Positions 15,069-24,031 of a stretch of 64,000 nt of DNA are shown here, piece after piece; position 1 is the first letter of the stretch, and every line of letters starts with the position of its first letter. The stretch spans positions 26,782 through 90,781 of the forward strand of contig CAJKFS010000003.1 in NCBI GenBank assembly GCA_905199225.1, read 5' to 3'. The notes beneath the pieces were generated by a model. The model did no database searches and was not told the DNA's origin. It worked only from the letters and a program-made list of their open reading frames with translations. Both the position numbers and the translations under genes were made by a program. Source of the stretch: an uncultured Collinsella sp. Lineage in GTDB: Bacteria; Actinomycetota; Coriobacteriia; Coriobacteriales; Coriobacteriaceae.

Positions 15069-16586
15069 CTACACTAACTCGTGCATAAGGTCGCAATTTC
15101 GCGCATATAGCTCATCAAAGATATGGCGGCGCGATGTGTACAGCTCATGAGCGTCCATATCAGGCTCGATCGTTTGTGCGACCCCAAGAACCCGGGCGAG
15201 CTCACCCCATGATGAATAGGCGCCGCCAGCAAGTGCCGCCATAAGGGCATCGCCAAAACATGCGCCCACCGTGACCTTCGCAACCGAAACTGCGCGCCCG
15301 CAGACATCGGCAATCGTCTGCATCCATACCGGATTCTTAGTTCCGCCACCCACGAGCATGATGTGCCCGATAGGCAATCCATGATCTCGCTCGATAATAT
15401 CAACATGCGCTGCGACCGTATAGGCGACCCCCTCCAAAGCCGCGCGAACCATATGACCCCGGGTATGCCTTTCGGTCAGTCCGAAGAACACGCCACGCGC
15501 CTCGGGATCGTTGAGCGGGGTGCGCTCGCCCGCAAAGTATGGAAGACACAGCAGGCCATCCGCTCCAGGACCTACCTGTCCGGCATCGTGCGCCATGACC
15601 TCATAGGCATCGGGGCCGCCGGAGCGTTCGGCATCCACGGCATCGCGGTACAACTCGCGTCGCAACCACGCCGTCAACGCACCTGCTGTATTGGTGCCGG
15701 CGCAGATACCGTAAGTTCCGGGGATGATGAATGTCCCTGGCCACAGACGAGCGTCATCGACCATATGGTCCGCCAAATAGATAAAGTAGGCCGTGCTCCC
15801 GAGTTGCACCATCATGTCCCCGGGGCAGAACACTCCGGTAGAAATCGCCTCGGCGCCCGAATCGCCTGTTCCGACAAGCACCGGCGTATCCCTCGCAAGA
15901 CCGGTTTCAACCGCCGCCCGATCCGTGATTACACCGGCGATATCGGTCGCCGCCATGACTTCGGCCATCTGGTCGGGACGGCAGAACCGCGCGCACCCGC
16001 GCTCATTAACCTGCCACGTCCCGCGATCGTATAAGGGGAGGAAATCCTCGGCAAGATAACGGTCGATCGTAAACCTGCCGGTAAGCTTGGCGCATAGATA
16101 GGACGAAGCCGTAAGAAACTTCGCCGCCCGCTCATGGACCTCAGGCATATTCTCCTTAAACCAAAGGACCTTAGGGGCGATATCCGACGAACACGGATCG
16201 TGTCCAAAGAGCTCGCGAGCGCGATCGGGGCCATATTCGGAAAGAAGCTCGTCAATCTGCGGCTTCGAGCGAGCATCAACCCCGTAGAGAATTGCCGGAG
16301 CCAAGGCGTGGCAATCTTCATCGACCGGCACGCAATCACAGCCCAAAGCCGACAACCCTACGCAGCGGATCTGGTTCGCCTCGATGCCCGCGCGCTCGAT
16401 AAGCTCGCGAGACAGCCGGCAAAAATCACCCCACCAAATCGCTTCTGCATCGTGCTGATACCAACCATCCTGAGGGTTCTCGGTCTCATGTTGACAAGAT
16501 GCCTGCGCCACAATTCGACACTCCGCATCCATTAACACACCCTTGGACGCACTCGTTCCTATGTCGATGCCAAGATAGTACGGCAT
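15069..16586 (-). CDS. FGGY-family carbohydrate kinase (xylulokinase-like)
   Basis: A 505-residue sugar kinase of the FGGY/ASKHA fold. YYLGIDIGTSASKGVLMDAE is the N-terminal phosphate-binding region, GWYQHDAEAIWW the xylulokinase-type substrate strand, and VLVGTGDSGAEAIS and IMLVGGGTKNPVWMQTIADV the C-terminal ATP-binding motifs. Substrate is probably a ketose or sugar acid. It is the last gene of the large minus-strand cluster and starts five bases after the BtpA/SgcQ-like gene ends. The ATG at 16586, eight bases after GGGGAG, is preferred over a GTG at 16595. Confidence 0.85.
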   Translation of the reverse strand: MPYYLGIDIGTSASKGVLMDAECRIVAQASCQHETENPQDGWYQHDAEAIWWGDFCRLSRELIERAGIEANQIRCVGLSALGCDCVPVDEDCHALAPAILYGVDARSKPQIDELLSEYGPDRARELFGHDPCSSDIAPKVLWFKENMPEVHERAAKFLTASSYLCAKLTGRFTIDRYLAEDFLPLYDRGTWQVNERGCARFCRPDQMAEVMAATDIAGVITDRAAVETGLARDTPVLVGTGDSGAEAISTGVFCPGDMMVQLGSTAYFIYLADHMVDDARLWPGTFIIPGTYGICAGTNTAGALTAWLRRELYRDAVDAERSGGPDAYEVMAHDAGQVGPGADGLLCLPYFAGERTPLNDPEARGVFFGLTERHTRGHMVRAALEGVAYTVAAHVDIIERDHGLPIGHIMLVGGGTKNPVWMQTIADVCGRAVSVAKVTVGACFGDALMAALAGGAYSSWGELARVLGVAQTIEPDMDAHELYTSRRHIFDELYARNCDLMHELV

Positions 16587-16591
16587 GCCGC

Positions 16592-17401
16592 TCACTCCCC
16601 TCTCGCGGCACGGGCGGCAGTCATGAACCGCGCGACCCGTTCGGCTTCGACAGAGGCGTCGAGCTTGCCGTCTCGCTTGAGGCAGGTACCGACAAACGCG
16701 CCATCATAATGCGAAAACACGTCTGCAACGGTATTCTCGCGGCATCCCGTTCCACATACCACCGGCACATCGCCAACACGGGCGCGTACCTCGTCGGCAA
16801 GTTCGCCCGAAGCGCCGCGCCCGGCAGCAGACCCACCAATAACAAGGGCGTCCGGCAGGCAGTTGAATACCAGCGAATCGGCAATATCGGGAGTCGATCG
16901 GTCGTTAAGATACACCTCGCCCTCGCTTGTGATGAAATGGAACATCTTTAGGTCATCCAGACGCAGGGCGGCGCGGCGGCGCATGGTGTGCGCAAAGTCA
17001 CGATTGATCAGGCCAAGGTCGCCAGCCCAGGCACCGCAAAAATTGCAGCGCGTGAACTGCGCATCGACGGCAGCGCACAGCTCGATTGTGGCATCACCGT
17101 CGTAAATAGCCTCAGCTCCCCAAGGAGTCGACAGATCATGGGATAGAGCCCCGATAACATAGCTCATCGATGCAAGGGTTGAGGGAGAAACGTGCTGCTC
17201 ATAGGGCATCGAGAGCTCATTGGTAATCAAAATGCCATCGACACCGCCCTGCTGCAACGCCTCGAGATCGCGCTTGGCGGCTTCCACGACCTGCGACACG
17301 CTTCCGCCCGGGTAATACAACGGATCGCCCGGCAGAGGACGCAGGTGCAGCATTCCGATAACCGGCTTTTCGGTCTTGAACATCGAGGTTAGAAACGACA
17401 T
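16592..17401 (-). CDS. BtpA/SgcQ family TIM-barrel protein
   Basis: A 269-residue protein with PVIGMLHLRPLPGDPLY at the N-terminus, the BtpA/SgcQ signature, followed by GGVDGILITNE and GTGCRENTVADVF phosphate-binding-type loops. BtpA is linked to photosystem I assembly in cyanobacteria, but in heterotrophs the family (SgcQ) sits in sugar-catabolic operons and is presumed to be an aldolase- or isomerase-like enzyme. The position between YjbQ and an FGGY kinase supports a catabolic role here. AAGGAG precedes the ATG at 17401. Confidence 0.85.
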   Translation of the reverse strand: MSFLTSMFKTEKPVIGMLHLRPLPGDPLYYPGGSVSQVVEAAKRDLEALQQGGVDGILITNELSMPYEQHVSPSTLASMSYVIGALSHDLSTPWGAEAIYDGDATIELCAAVDAQFTRCNFCGAWAGDLGLINRDFAHTMRRRAALRLDDLKMFHFITSEGEVYLNDRSTPDIADSLVFNCLPDALVIGGSAAGRGASGELADEVRARVGDVPVVCGTGCRENTVADVFSHYDGAFVGTCLKRDGKLDASVEAERVARFMTAARAARGE

Positions 17402-17434
17402 AACGTGCTCCTTCATAGGGTTATTGCAGGGACG

Positions 17435-17863
17435 TTACTCCCCCAGCACCTCGACGTACACTTTTCGCTTCTGCGGACCGTCAAACTCCGCAAGATAGAT
17501 GTTCTGGGCACCTCCGCACACGATGTGGCCATCTTGGACGGGAAAGAAGCAACTGTTTCCACAAATCATGCTCTTGATATGCCCACAGGAGTTGTTGCCG
17601 GTGGCTCCATAGCTCGGCAGGAAGTGTGCATGCGCATAGGGGGCATCGAGCGGGGCGATGCGATCAAGCGTCTCCATAAGATCCGTCTCCACGCAGGGCA
17701 GTCCCTCGTTTACCACGATTCCACAGGTCGTATGCGACAAAATAATTGCTGCCAAGCCATTCGTCACCGAACTGCGTTCGATGGCAGCGTGCACGTCCTC
17801 GGTAATATCGATGAACTGGTCCGGAGCAGTCGATAGATAGCTCAATGTCTCGAGCGTCACCAT
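17435..17863 (-). CDS. YjbQ/UPF0047 family protein
   Basis: A 142-residue single-domain protein of the YjbQ family. SHTTCGIVVNEG, the conserved His in HAHFLPSYG and NSCGHIKSMICGNSCFFPVQDG form the family core, and the end NIYLAEFDGPQKRKVYV is typical. E. coli YjbQ shows weak thiamine-phosphate synthase activity, but its normal role is unknown. In this cluster it more likely serves the surrounding catabolic pathway. The start at 17863 nearly abuts the upstream amidohydrolase stop at 17866. Confidence 0.85.
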   Translation of the reverse strand: MVTLETLSYLSTAPDQFIDITEDVHAAIERSSVTNGLAAIILSHTTCGIVVNEGLPCVETDLMETLDRIAPLDAPYAHAHFLPSYGATGNNSCGHIKSMICGNSCFFPVQDGHIVCGGAQNIYLAEFDGPQKRKVYVEVLGE

Positions 17864-17865
17864 GT

Positions 17866-18726
17866 TCACTCATCCCCTTCAAGAAAACGCAGGGCATTAC
17901 CCCAGTAGAGCCTTTCTCGCGCATCATCGCGCATGGACACGGTATCGAGCGCCCGCTTGAGTTTGAATGCACGGAAACGCGGCGTATTGCTGGCGAACAT
18001 CACTTGATGCGATAGCGCGCGCTCATACCACAGCGGCCCCATATCGACCGTGAAAAGACGCTGCATCATCTCCTCGGGCGAATCGATGTAAGTGATAGAG
18101 GTGTCCGTGTAGCAGTTGGGATACTTGAGCAGCATCGCCACGGTCTCGCGCACCCAGGGCCAGCCAAAGTGGGTCAAACTAAAGCGCACATTTGGATGCG
18201 TTGCGATTGTGTGCTCAAATGCAAGCGGGTTACTGCGCGAGAGCTCTGCGCCAGGCTCCCAAGACATACCGGCATGGAAAACCACCGGCTTGTTATAGCG
18301 CTCGCACAGCTCGTAAAGCGGCTCGGCCACAGCATCATCGGGGGCAAAACCCTGCTTTGCAGGATGCAGGCAAAGCCCCTTTGCCCCCAACTCGGTAAAG
18401 GCGCGCTCCAGTTCGTCTGCGGCACCGCTCACCTGCGGGTCTACGCTCGCAAATCCCCACAGGCGATCGGGATGCGCGGCAACCAGCATGGCAATCTGGT
18501 CATTGGTGCCAAAGTGCCCTCCGCATGCCGTGGTTACATCGAGCGGCATGAGCACGCTCTTCTGCACGTCACAGACGTCCATCTCGACTTGAAGCTCATC
18601 CCAATCCATGGGGCCCATATGCCCCATACCAAATTCTCGTGACCAAAAGCCGAATCCATCAGGCTCATCACCCGGCGTACAGATCTCGCCGTAGAGCATA
18701 GGATGGACCAACATGTCGATAACCAT
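17866..18726 (-). CDS. TIM-barrel amidohydrolase (amidohydrolase 2 family)
   Basis: A 286-residue protein of the amidohydrolase-2/ACMSD-type superfamily. Strand ends carry likely ligands: MVIDMLVHPM at the start, PVVFHAGMSW near residue 153, the VRFSLTHFGWPW segment near 183, and FASNTPRFRAFK near 248. Family members are zinc-dependent decarboxylases or lactonases/hydrolases. The first metal motif is not the standard DxHxH (IDMLVHP), so activity or metal content may be altered. It lies between the second PfkB kinase and YjbQ in a run of closely spaced genes. AAAGGAG precedes the ATG. Confidence 0.75.
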   Translation of the reverse strand: MVIDMLVHPMLYGEICTPGDEPDGFGFWSREFGMGHMGPMDWDELQVEMDVCDVQKSVLMPLDVTTACGGHFGTNDQIAMLVAAHPDRLWGFASVDPQVSGAADELERAFTELGAKGLCLHPAKQGFAPDDAVAEPLYELCERYNKPVVFHAGMSWEPGAELSRSNPLAFEHTIATHPNVRFSLTHFGWPWVRETVAMLLKYPNCYTDTSITYIDSPEEMMQRLFTVDMGPLWYERALSHQVMFASNTPRFRAFKLKRALDTVSMRDDARERLYWGNALRFLEGDE

Positions 18727-18753
18727 TTCATACTCCTTTCCAGGCATTTGACC

Positions 18754-19554
18754 CTAGTACGGCTCAAACGAACCAATCACTCGGGACGACAGCTCAGCGC
18801 CCGCCTTCATACACGCCGGAATATCAAGGCCATCGATCACGCCCTTGGTAAACCCGGCAATATACGAGTCGCCAGCACCCACGGTATTAACGACCTTCTC
18901 CGCCGGTACGATCCCGCACTCATAGAAGCGCTCACCGTCATAGGCAATGCTTCCCTTCTCGCCAAGCGTGGCAACCGCAACGCGCGGTCCCAATTCCTGC
19001 ACGTGGCGTACCCAGTCTCGCAGCTCCGGAGTGTCCTCTTCAAACGACATGAACGCATAGTCTACGTAAGGAAAATGAGCCTCGCATGCATATTCGGGAT
19101 CCTGGCTGAACACCGAGAAGTCCATAACCACCGTCTTGCCCGCATCATGCCATTCGGGCAGGAGGTCCAAACAATTGCCAAACAGGTCGGTATGAATGAT
19201 GTCATGCTCTAGGATAAACGCCCGGTCGTCTTCATTCGGTCGATATGTCTCCATTACGCCATCGATTGCCTCGAGATGCACGCGATCGACGCCGTCTTTC
19301 AATGCCATGAGCATCACCGAGGTGTCGCCATCTTCCACCCGCAGATGTGAGATATCGAACCCCTCAGCGGCCAGCGCCTCTCTCATCTTGTCTCCGTACT
19401 CGTCCTTGCCGACAACCGACACGGCGGATACCGAAACGCCCATTCGTGCAAGATGGATACCCCAGTCAATGCCGTTACCAGTCGGATAGAACACGCCGAT
19501 GTTTTGATAGACGTCCGCGCAGCAAAAACCAGCCGCACACGCTTTAATACCCAT
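18754..19554 (-). CDS. PfkB-family carbohydrate kinase (fructoselysine 6-kinase-like paralogue)
   Basis: A 266-residue ribokinase-fold sugar kinase. GNGIDWGIHLARMGVSVSAV is the N-terminal PfkB segment and VNTVGAGDSYIAGFTKG, with the catalytic Asp, the C-terminal signature. It resembles FrlD-type fructoselysine kinases and is a clear paralogue of the kinase at 19676-20539. Two kinases in one Amadori-type cluster may act on different substrates or carbons. GGAG precedes the ATG at 19554. A terminator-like hairpin separates it from its paralogue, so it may be expressed at a lower level. Confidence 0.82.
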   Translation of the reverse strand: MGIKACAAGFCCADVYQNIGVFYPTGNGIDWGIHLARMGVSVSAVSVVGKDEYGDKMREALAAEGFDISHLRVEDGDTSVMLMALKDGVDRVHLEAIDGVMETYRPNEDDRAFILEHDIIHTDLFGNCLDLLPEWHDAGKTVVMDFSVFSQDPEYACEAHFPYVDYAFMSFEEDTPELRDWVRHVQELGPRVAVATLGEKGSIAYDGERFYECGIVPAEKVVNTVGAGDSYIAGFTKGVIDGLDIPACMKAGAELSSRVIGSFEPY

Positions 19555-19571
19555 GGTCTTCTCCAATGTTC

Positions 19572-19605
19572 AAAAGGGGACCCGCCACATGGCGAGCCCC
19601 CTTTT
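19572..19605 (-). terminator. Terminator or attenuator between the two PfkB kinases
   Basis: AAAAGGGG...CGCC pairs with GGCG...CCCCCTTTT, and on the minus strand four U residues end the stem. It lies inside the cluster, before the second kinase, and would lower expression of the distal genes. Confidence 0.6.
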
Positions 19606-19675
19606 CGCGTTTCGCTTATTGTTTTGCATCGGCTGTCCAAGGCCTCATAGCCAGACCGCCGTACGCTTTCTTAAG

Positions 19676-20539
19676 CTATTCGACGATTGGTGCTCCGTGG
19701 CCCCAAGAACCTTCCATGCCGCACACGGTCGAGGCAAACCCGGCAGCAAAGTCGAGCGCGCGCTCGATGGCCTCGGCGCCATCCTCACCGCGCTTGGCGG
19801 AATCGAGATGGCACATCAAAAACGAGGTGAGGAACGAGTCGCCCGCCCCCATGGTGTCCTTCATGTCCGTTACCGGTTTAGCCAGCTGGCGGTAATAACG
19901 CTCGCCGTCGTAAGCAATGCAGCCCTCGGCGCCCGCCGTAGCCGACACAAAACGCGGACCCAGGCCCTTCACCCATGCCAGACGCTCGCGAATCTCGTCC
20001 TCACTCGCGGCATCCGCCGCACTAAAGAAAGCGAAATCGACGTAGGGCGCAATCTGCTCGTAGTACTCGTCGGTGGAGTCGTCCGAAAAGTCAAAAGAGA
20101 CCGTGACGCCCGCAGCCTTCAGCTTGGGCAGCTCGCGCTCGGTAAAGCAATAGTTGCCCGAATGAACCACATCGAACTGCTTCATGTACGAAAGGTCAAA
20201 GCGATCGAGGACATAGCGCGCATCGCCACGGATACCGCCCTCGTTGGAGCCGAGGAAGACACGGTCACCGTCAACGACGGTCACGCGAGCCGCTCCGTTC
20301 TCGCCAATCATCTGCTCGCACTTGTCAAGCTCGATACCCTCATCCTCGAGGCTTGCAATGACATGCTCGGCAGCGGCATCATTGCCAAAAATGCCCATGT
20401 ATGCGGAGCGTGCGGCACCACATTTCTTGGCATAAACGGCGAAGTTCACCGCATTGCCGCCGGGATACATGGTGTGGATATGCTCGTAGCGATCGACGAC
20501 ATTGTCGCCAAATCCGAGCGCGTTAACGTTAAATGCCAT
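19676..20539 (-). CDS. frlD: Fructoselysine 6-kinase-like PfkB kinase (FrlD-like)
   Basis: A 287-residue PfkB kinase. YPGGNAVNFAVYAKKCGA (about residue 30) matches the GGNAVN motif of FrlD, and DTMGAGDSFLTSFLM near 225 holds the catalytic base. FrlD phosphorylates fructoselysine at C6 so that FrlB can cleave it to glucose 6-phosphate and lysine. It starts just after the SIS-domain deglycase gene ends (20554) and is the likely partner of that enzyme. The true Amadori substrate (lysine, asparagine or other amine) is not determined by the sequence. Confidence 0.8.
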   Translation of the reverse strand: MAFNVNALGFGDNVVDRYEHIHTMYPGGNAVNFAVYAKKCGAARSAYMGIFGNDAAAEHVIASLEDEGIELDKCEQMIGENGAARVTVVDGDRVFLGSNEGGIRGDARYVLDRFDLSYMKQFDVVHSGNYCFTERELPKLKAAGVTVSFDFSDDSTDEYYEQIAPYVDFAFFSAADAASEDEIRERLAWVKGLGPRFVSATAGAEGCIAYDGERYYRQLAKPVTDMKDTMGAGDSFLTSFLMCHLDSAKRGEDGAEAIERALDFAAGFASTVCGMEGSWGHGAPIVE

Positions 20540-20553
20540 GGCCTTTGCTCCTT

Positions 20554-21522
20554 CTAGTACTCGACAACACCCATATAGCGACGGAAATCGGGATCGTGAT
20601 CAAACACCTTGCCGCGTGCGGCACGCAGCTCGCAGTTCATGGCGTAGAACAGCACCGGGTCCAGATAGGCACGGACGCTCGCCGGCACGGCTTCCATACC
20701 GTACTCCTTGGCATCGAGCACCATCAGCGTATCGGTATGCGTCTTAAGGAACGCCAGGGCGCGCTCGTCCATGGCACGGCACTCGCTGGAGCCCATCTGC
20801 AGGAAGTAAAAAACGCCATCCTGAGTAGCCTCGAAGGGGCCATGGAAGTACTCGGCAGAGTGGATGTAGCTGCAGTGCTGCCACTGCATCTCCATAAGAG
20901 AGCAGATAGCGAAACCGTAGGTCTGGCTAAAGTTGGGACCGCTGCCCAGAATGTAGAAGAACTCGTGCTCCTGGCAAAGCTTGGCAAAACGATCGCCCAG
21001 CTCGGCATTTACCTTCTCGCGTGCCGGGGGAAGAATCTTATCCATCTCGGCGATACCGGCATACATATCGGCAAGATCGGCGTAGCCCTCCTGCTGATCG
21101 AGCAGCTCGGCCGCAAGCGACAGCGAAATGCCAGCGGGGACCTCGGCCTGCGGCACGCCCTCGCCCCACGGGTAGACCCACGTGGTCCACTTGCCGGAGT
21201 CAATCTTGGATCCAGCGTTGTCGGTCTGGGCGATCACCGTAGCGCCGGCAGCAAGGGCAATCTCGCAGCCCTCGACGACCTCGGGGGTGTTGCCACTGTG
21301 GCTACAAGCGATGACCAGGGACTTCTCGCCCAGACGACGCGGACGCATGATATCGAACTCGCGAGCCGTATAGATATACGAAGTGAAGGTGGTTGCCTCG
21401 CGCTGCAGAAGCTCATGAGCCGGGATCAAATCGATCATGGAGCCACCGCAAGCAATCCAGTAGACGCTGTCGAACTTGCCCTTCTCGGCAATTGCCTCTT
21501 TGATCAGATCGTGTGCGTTCAT
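20554..21522 (-). CDS. frlB: SIS-domain fructosamine 6-phosphate deglycase (FrlB-like)
   Basis: A 322-residue protein with two sugar-isomerase (SIS) domains and no glutaminase domain. ACGGSMIDLIPA and CSHSGNTPEVVEG are the first phosphosugar-binding site and GSGPNFSQTYGFAICSLMEM the second. The C-terminus HDPDFRRYMGVVEY matches the FrlB signature. Such deglycases split fructoselysine 6-phosphate or related compounds into glucose 6-phosphate and a free amine. The ATG at 21522 follows AAAGGA and gives the normal length. It is flanked by FrlC- and FrlD-like genes, supporting an Amadori-product pathway. Confidence 0.85.
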   Translation of the reverse strand: MNAHDLIKEAIAEKGKFDSVYWIACGGSMIDLIPAHELLQREATTFTSYIYTAREFDIMRPRRLGEKSLVIACSHSGNTPEVVEGCEIALAAGATVIAQTDNAGSKIDSGKWTTWVYPWGEGVPQAEVPAGISLSLAAELLDQQEGYADLADMYAGIAEMDKILPPAREKVNAELGDRFAKLCQEHEFFYILGSGPNFSQTYGFAICSLMEMQWQHCSYIHSAEYFHGPFEATQDGVFYFLQMGSSECRAMDERALAFLKTHTDTLMVLDAKEYGMEAVPASVRAYLDPVLFYAMNCELRAARGKVFDHDPDFRRYMGVVEY

Positions 21523-21584
21523 ATCCAGTTCCTTTCTTGTTTGGCCCGCAATCAATGACGTTGGTTGCGTGGCCGATGGTTGTT

Positions 21585-22436
21585 TTAGTCAATCAGATAT
21601 TTCTCGAATGCGGCCATGTTCTTGGCATCTGCCGCCGCCGGGTCATCGTAGTAACGACCGTCCGTGATTTCCTGGCCCAGCATGCCGTCGAAACCATGGG
21701 CGTTGAGTGTGGCGACGAAGGCGTCCATATCGTGCTTGCCATCGCCCCACACCAGATGGCCATACGGGTCACCGTCGATAAAGTGCATCTCGTGAATTGC
21801 CCCATCACCAAAGGCGGCAAACCAGTCCTCGAGCGTCTCGCCTGCAACGCCCATCGCGGTTGTATCAACCATGGGCTGTAAGTACGGGCTCGCGACCTCG
21901 TCAATCATGCGCTTCGCATCGGAAACCGTCGTCACAAGGTTGCTCTCCTCGGGACGCAGGCTTTCCATCGTAAGCACCAGACCGTGCTCGCCGGCATACT
22001 CCGCCAGAATGGACAAGTGCTCGCGGCTGCGCTTCCAGGCTTCCTCGCGGTCCTCGTCCCAGTCGCCCCAGCCCGAGTTGATGGACATGCGGTCGCACCC
22101 AAGTACCTCAGCAAGCTCAATGCCGTGCTTAAAGTACGCCAGGCTGCGCTGTTCATGCAGCGGTTTGCGTGCGCAGTACTGCCAAGGATAGACAACATTC
22201 TCGGGGCACAGAGTACGATACCTAAGCCCACGGTCTGCAGCCTTTTTCGCCAGGACCTCAGCCTCAAAGTAGCCCGTATGGTCGAGCGTCACATGCGGCT
22301 CTGCACACCACAGCTCAATGGACTCAAAGCCCAAGCGCTGCTGCACATCAAGGAAGTAATCGAGCGACCACATGATGTAGTGGATATTCATGCCCGCAAT
22401 CTGCTCGCGGTGCAGCGTCGGTTTGGATTCAGACAT
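21585..22436 (-). CDS. frlC: Sugar phosphate isomerase/epimerase (FrlC-like, AP endonuclease 2 fold)
   Basis: A 283-residue TIM-barrel protein of the xylose isomerase-like family. FESIELWCAEPHVTLD (about residue 37), LTMESLRPEESNLVTT (about 155), VDTTAMGVAG and MHFIDGDPYGHLVWGDG (about 213) hold the expected metal ligands. FrlC in E. coli interconverts psicoselysine and fructoselysine at C3, and placement next to frlB and frlD suggests that role. AGGAGG precedes the ATG, and the stop lies just inside the spacer before frlB. Epimerase substrate is inferred from context. Confidence 0.75.
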   Translation of the reverse strand: MSESKPTLHREQIAGMNIHYIMWSLDYFLDVQQRLGFESIELWCAEPHVTLDHTGYFEAEVLAKKAADRGLRYRTLCPENVVYPWQYCARKPLHEQRSLAYFKHGIELAEVLGCDRMSINSGWGDWDEDREEAWKRSREHLSILAEYAGEHGLVLTMESLRPEESNLVTTVSDAKRMIDEVASPYLQPMVDTTAMGVAGETLEDWFAAFGDGAIHEMHFIDGDPYGHLVWGDGKHDMDAFVATLNAHGFDGMLGQEITDGRYYDDPAAADAKNMAAFEKYLID

Positions 22437-22437
22437 C

Positions 22438-24021
22438 TTATGCCTCCTTATTTCGATCGAACACGATTTGTCCGTCCGACATCGTCATGTCAACCGCAAG
22501 ATCGCGTGCGTCGCGATAATCGAGGTCGAACACATCCCGATCGAGCGCGCAGATATCGGCAAGCTTGCCAACCTCAAGCGTACCCAGCTCGTCTTCGCGC
22601 ATCAGATCGTACGCGCCCCCGGCAGTCCAAGCGCGCAAGAGCTCGACAAGCGTCAGCGTGTTGACCTCATTCACGGGCAGTCCGTCGGCGAAGAATCCGC
22701 CGCACGCACTGTAGATTGACTCGCCCAAGCTCGGAATCAGCAGCGGTAAATCCGTGCCACAGCACACTGTGCATCCGGAATCTTCCATGCCGCGGCGATT
22801 CCAGCTGTGCAAAAGTCGCGCCTCACCAATTTGTCGACGCATCATCGACAAGCAATCCTCGCGCCGGTCCAGCGTCAGAATCTGCGGATAGACCTCGCAA
22901 ATTCCACCTAACTTGCCAAACTCGACAAGATCGGTCGGGTCAGAGTTCTCGAGATCGGTAATCGCATGGCGGCGAAGCATCCGTCCATGCTCGTCTCGAG
23001 GCAGCGAGGCATAGAGCGCCACGGTGCGACGAACGGCGCCATCGCCCTGGCAATGCAAAGAATATCGGAAGCCGTCAGCATCAATTGCACGCAGCTCGTT
23101 CTCAATCAGATCCCACTCTGGCTCCTCGACGACCGTCTTGCCGGCAGCGCCCGCATCGGCCGAGTCCTCATAGGGGTCTATCATCTCGGCAAGCCCCGCC
23201 CATACGCCGCGATCGGTCATACGGTTGAAGCCAGAAAAACGAACGAACGGTCCCCGGAAGCGCTCTCGCGCCTCGCGGGCATATGCCAGATTTGCACCGG
23301 CGCCCACCGGCTGCGACATCATGGAGACGCGAACCGTCAGCTCGCCAGATTCCTCACGACGCGCCATCTCGTCGGCAAATCCGTAATAGTCGTCGAAGGC
23401 CATCTCTTTGATAGCCGTGACACCGCGAGCGTTCAGCATCGCCATGTAATCAGAATACCCGGCGCGTACCTCGGGAAGCGCCAGGAAGTCCCGCATCATA
23501 CGCCAGGTCTTCTCGGCGTAGCAGGCCTCGGGCGTAAAACCATAGCGCTCGCTGGCGGCGGCGTTGAGAACGCACGTCTCGGCACCCGGAGTAAAGCAAA
23601 CAACAGGAACGTCTCCGAAGGCGTCGTCGAGCGCTGCCGCCGTTTTTTCATTCTCGGCGCCTTCGGCGAGCGATGCGGGAAGGTCGTGCCCAAAGGCGGC
23701 GGCACAATCGAGATGGGCATCCTTCCACAAACGCAGAAGCGCTACCACTTCGTCGACGTCAGAGGCTTCGGATAAGTCGGCTCCCAAGCTCCGCAACGCC
23801 CAGCCCGTATAGAACGTATGCACATCGACCAAGCCAGGCATGACCGTTCTGTCGCCACAATCGATCACCTCATCTGCCTGGGCGAGAAACGAGTCTGCCT
23901 CGCCAGCGCTACCGACGGCTTCAATCCGATTGCCGCGTACCGCGACAAAACCTTCAAACGGCTGGTCTTCCGTACCGGTGAAGACGCTCTTGGACGTCAG
24001 CACCGTCAAACGATCGGACAT
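22438..24021 (-). CDS. YtcJ-like metal-dependent amidohydrolase
   Basis: A 527-residue amidohydrolase of the YtcJ/NfdA group. MPGLVDVHTFYTGWAL (about residue 55) occupies the usual HxHxH position but reads VHTFY, so the second His is missing. YSLHCQGDGAVRRTVA (about 345), HAITDLENSDP (about 380) and GTDLPLLIPSLGESIY (about 445) provide the other motifs. Relatives hydrolyse N-formyl or N-acyl bonds. In this cluster it may release the amine part of a conjugate before or after deglycation. It starts ten bases after the transporter gene and ends two bases before frlC. Confidence 0.75.
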   Translation of the reverse strand: MSDRLTVLTSKSVFTGTEDQPFEGFVAVRGNRIEAVGSAGEADSFLAQADEVIDCGDRTVMPGLVDVHTFYTGWALRSLGADLSEASDVDEVVALLRLWKDAHLDCAAAFGHDLPASLAEGAENEKTAAALDDAFGDVPVVCFTPGAETCVLNAAASERYGFTPEACYAEKTWRMMRDFLALPEVRAGYSDYMAMLNARGVTAIKEMAFDDYYGFADEMARREESGELTVRVSMMSQPVGAGANLAYAREARERFRGPFVRFSGFNRMTDRGVWAGLAEMIDPYEDSADAGAAGKTVVEEPEWDLIENELRAIDADGFRYSLHCQGDGAVRRTVALYASLPRDEHGRMLRRHAITDLENSDPTDLVEFGKLGGICEVYPQILTLDRREDCLSMMRRQIGEARLLHSWNRRGMEDSGCTVCCGTDLPLLIPSLGESIYSACGGFFADGLPVNEVNTLTLVELLRAWTAGGAYDLMREDELGTLEVGKLADICALDRDVFDLDYRDARDLAVDMTMSDGQIVFDRNKEA

Positions 24022-24031
24022 CGCGACCTCC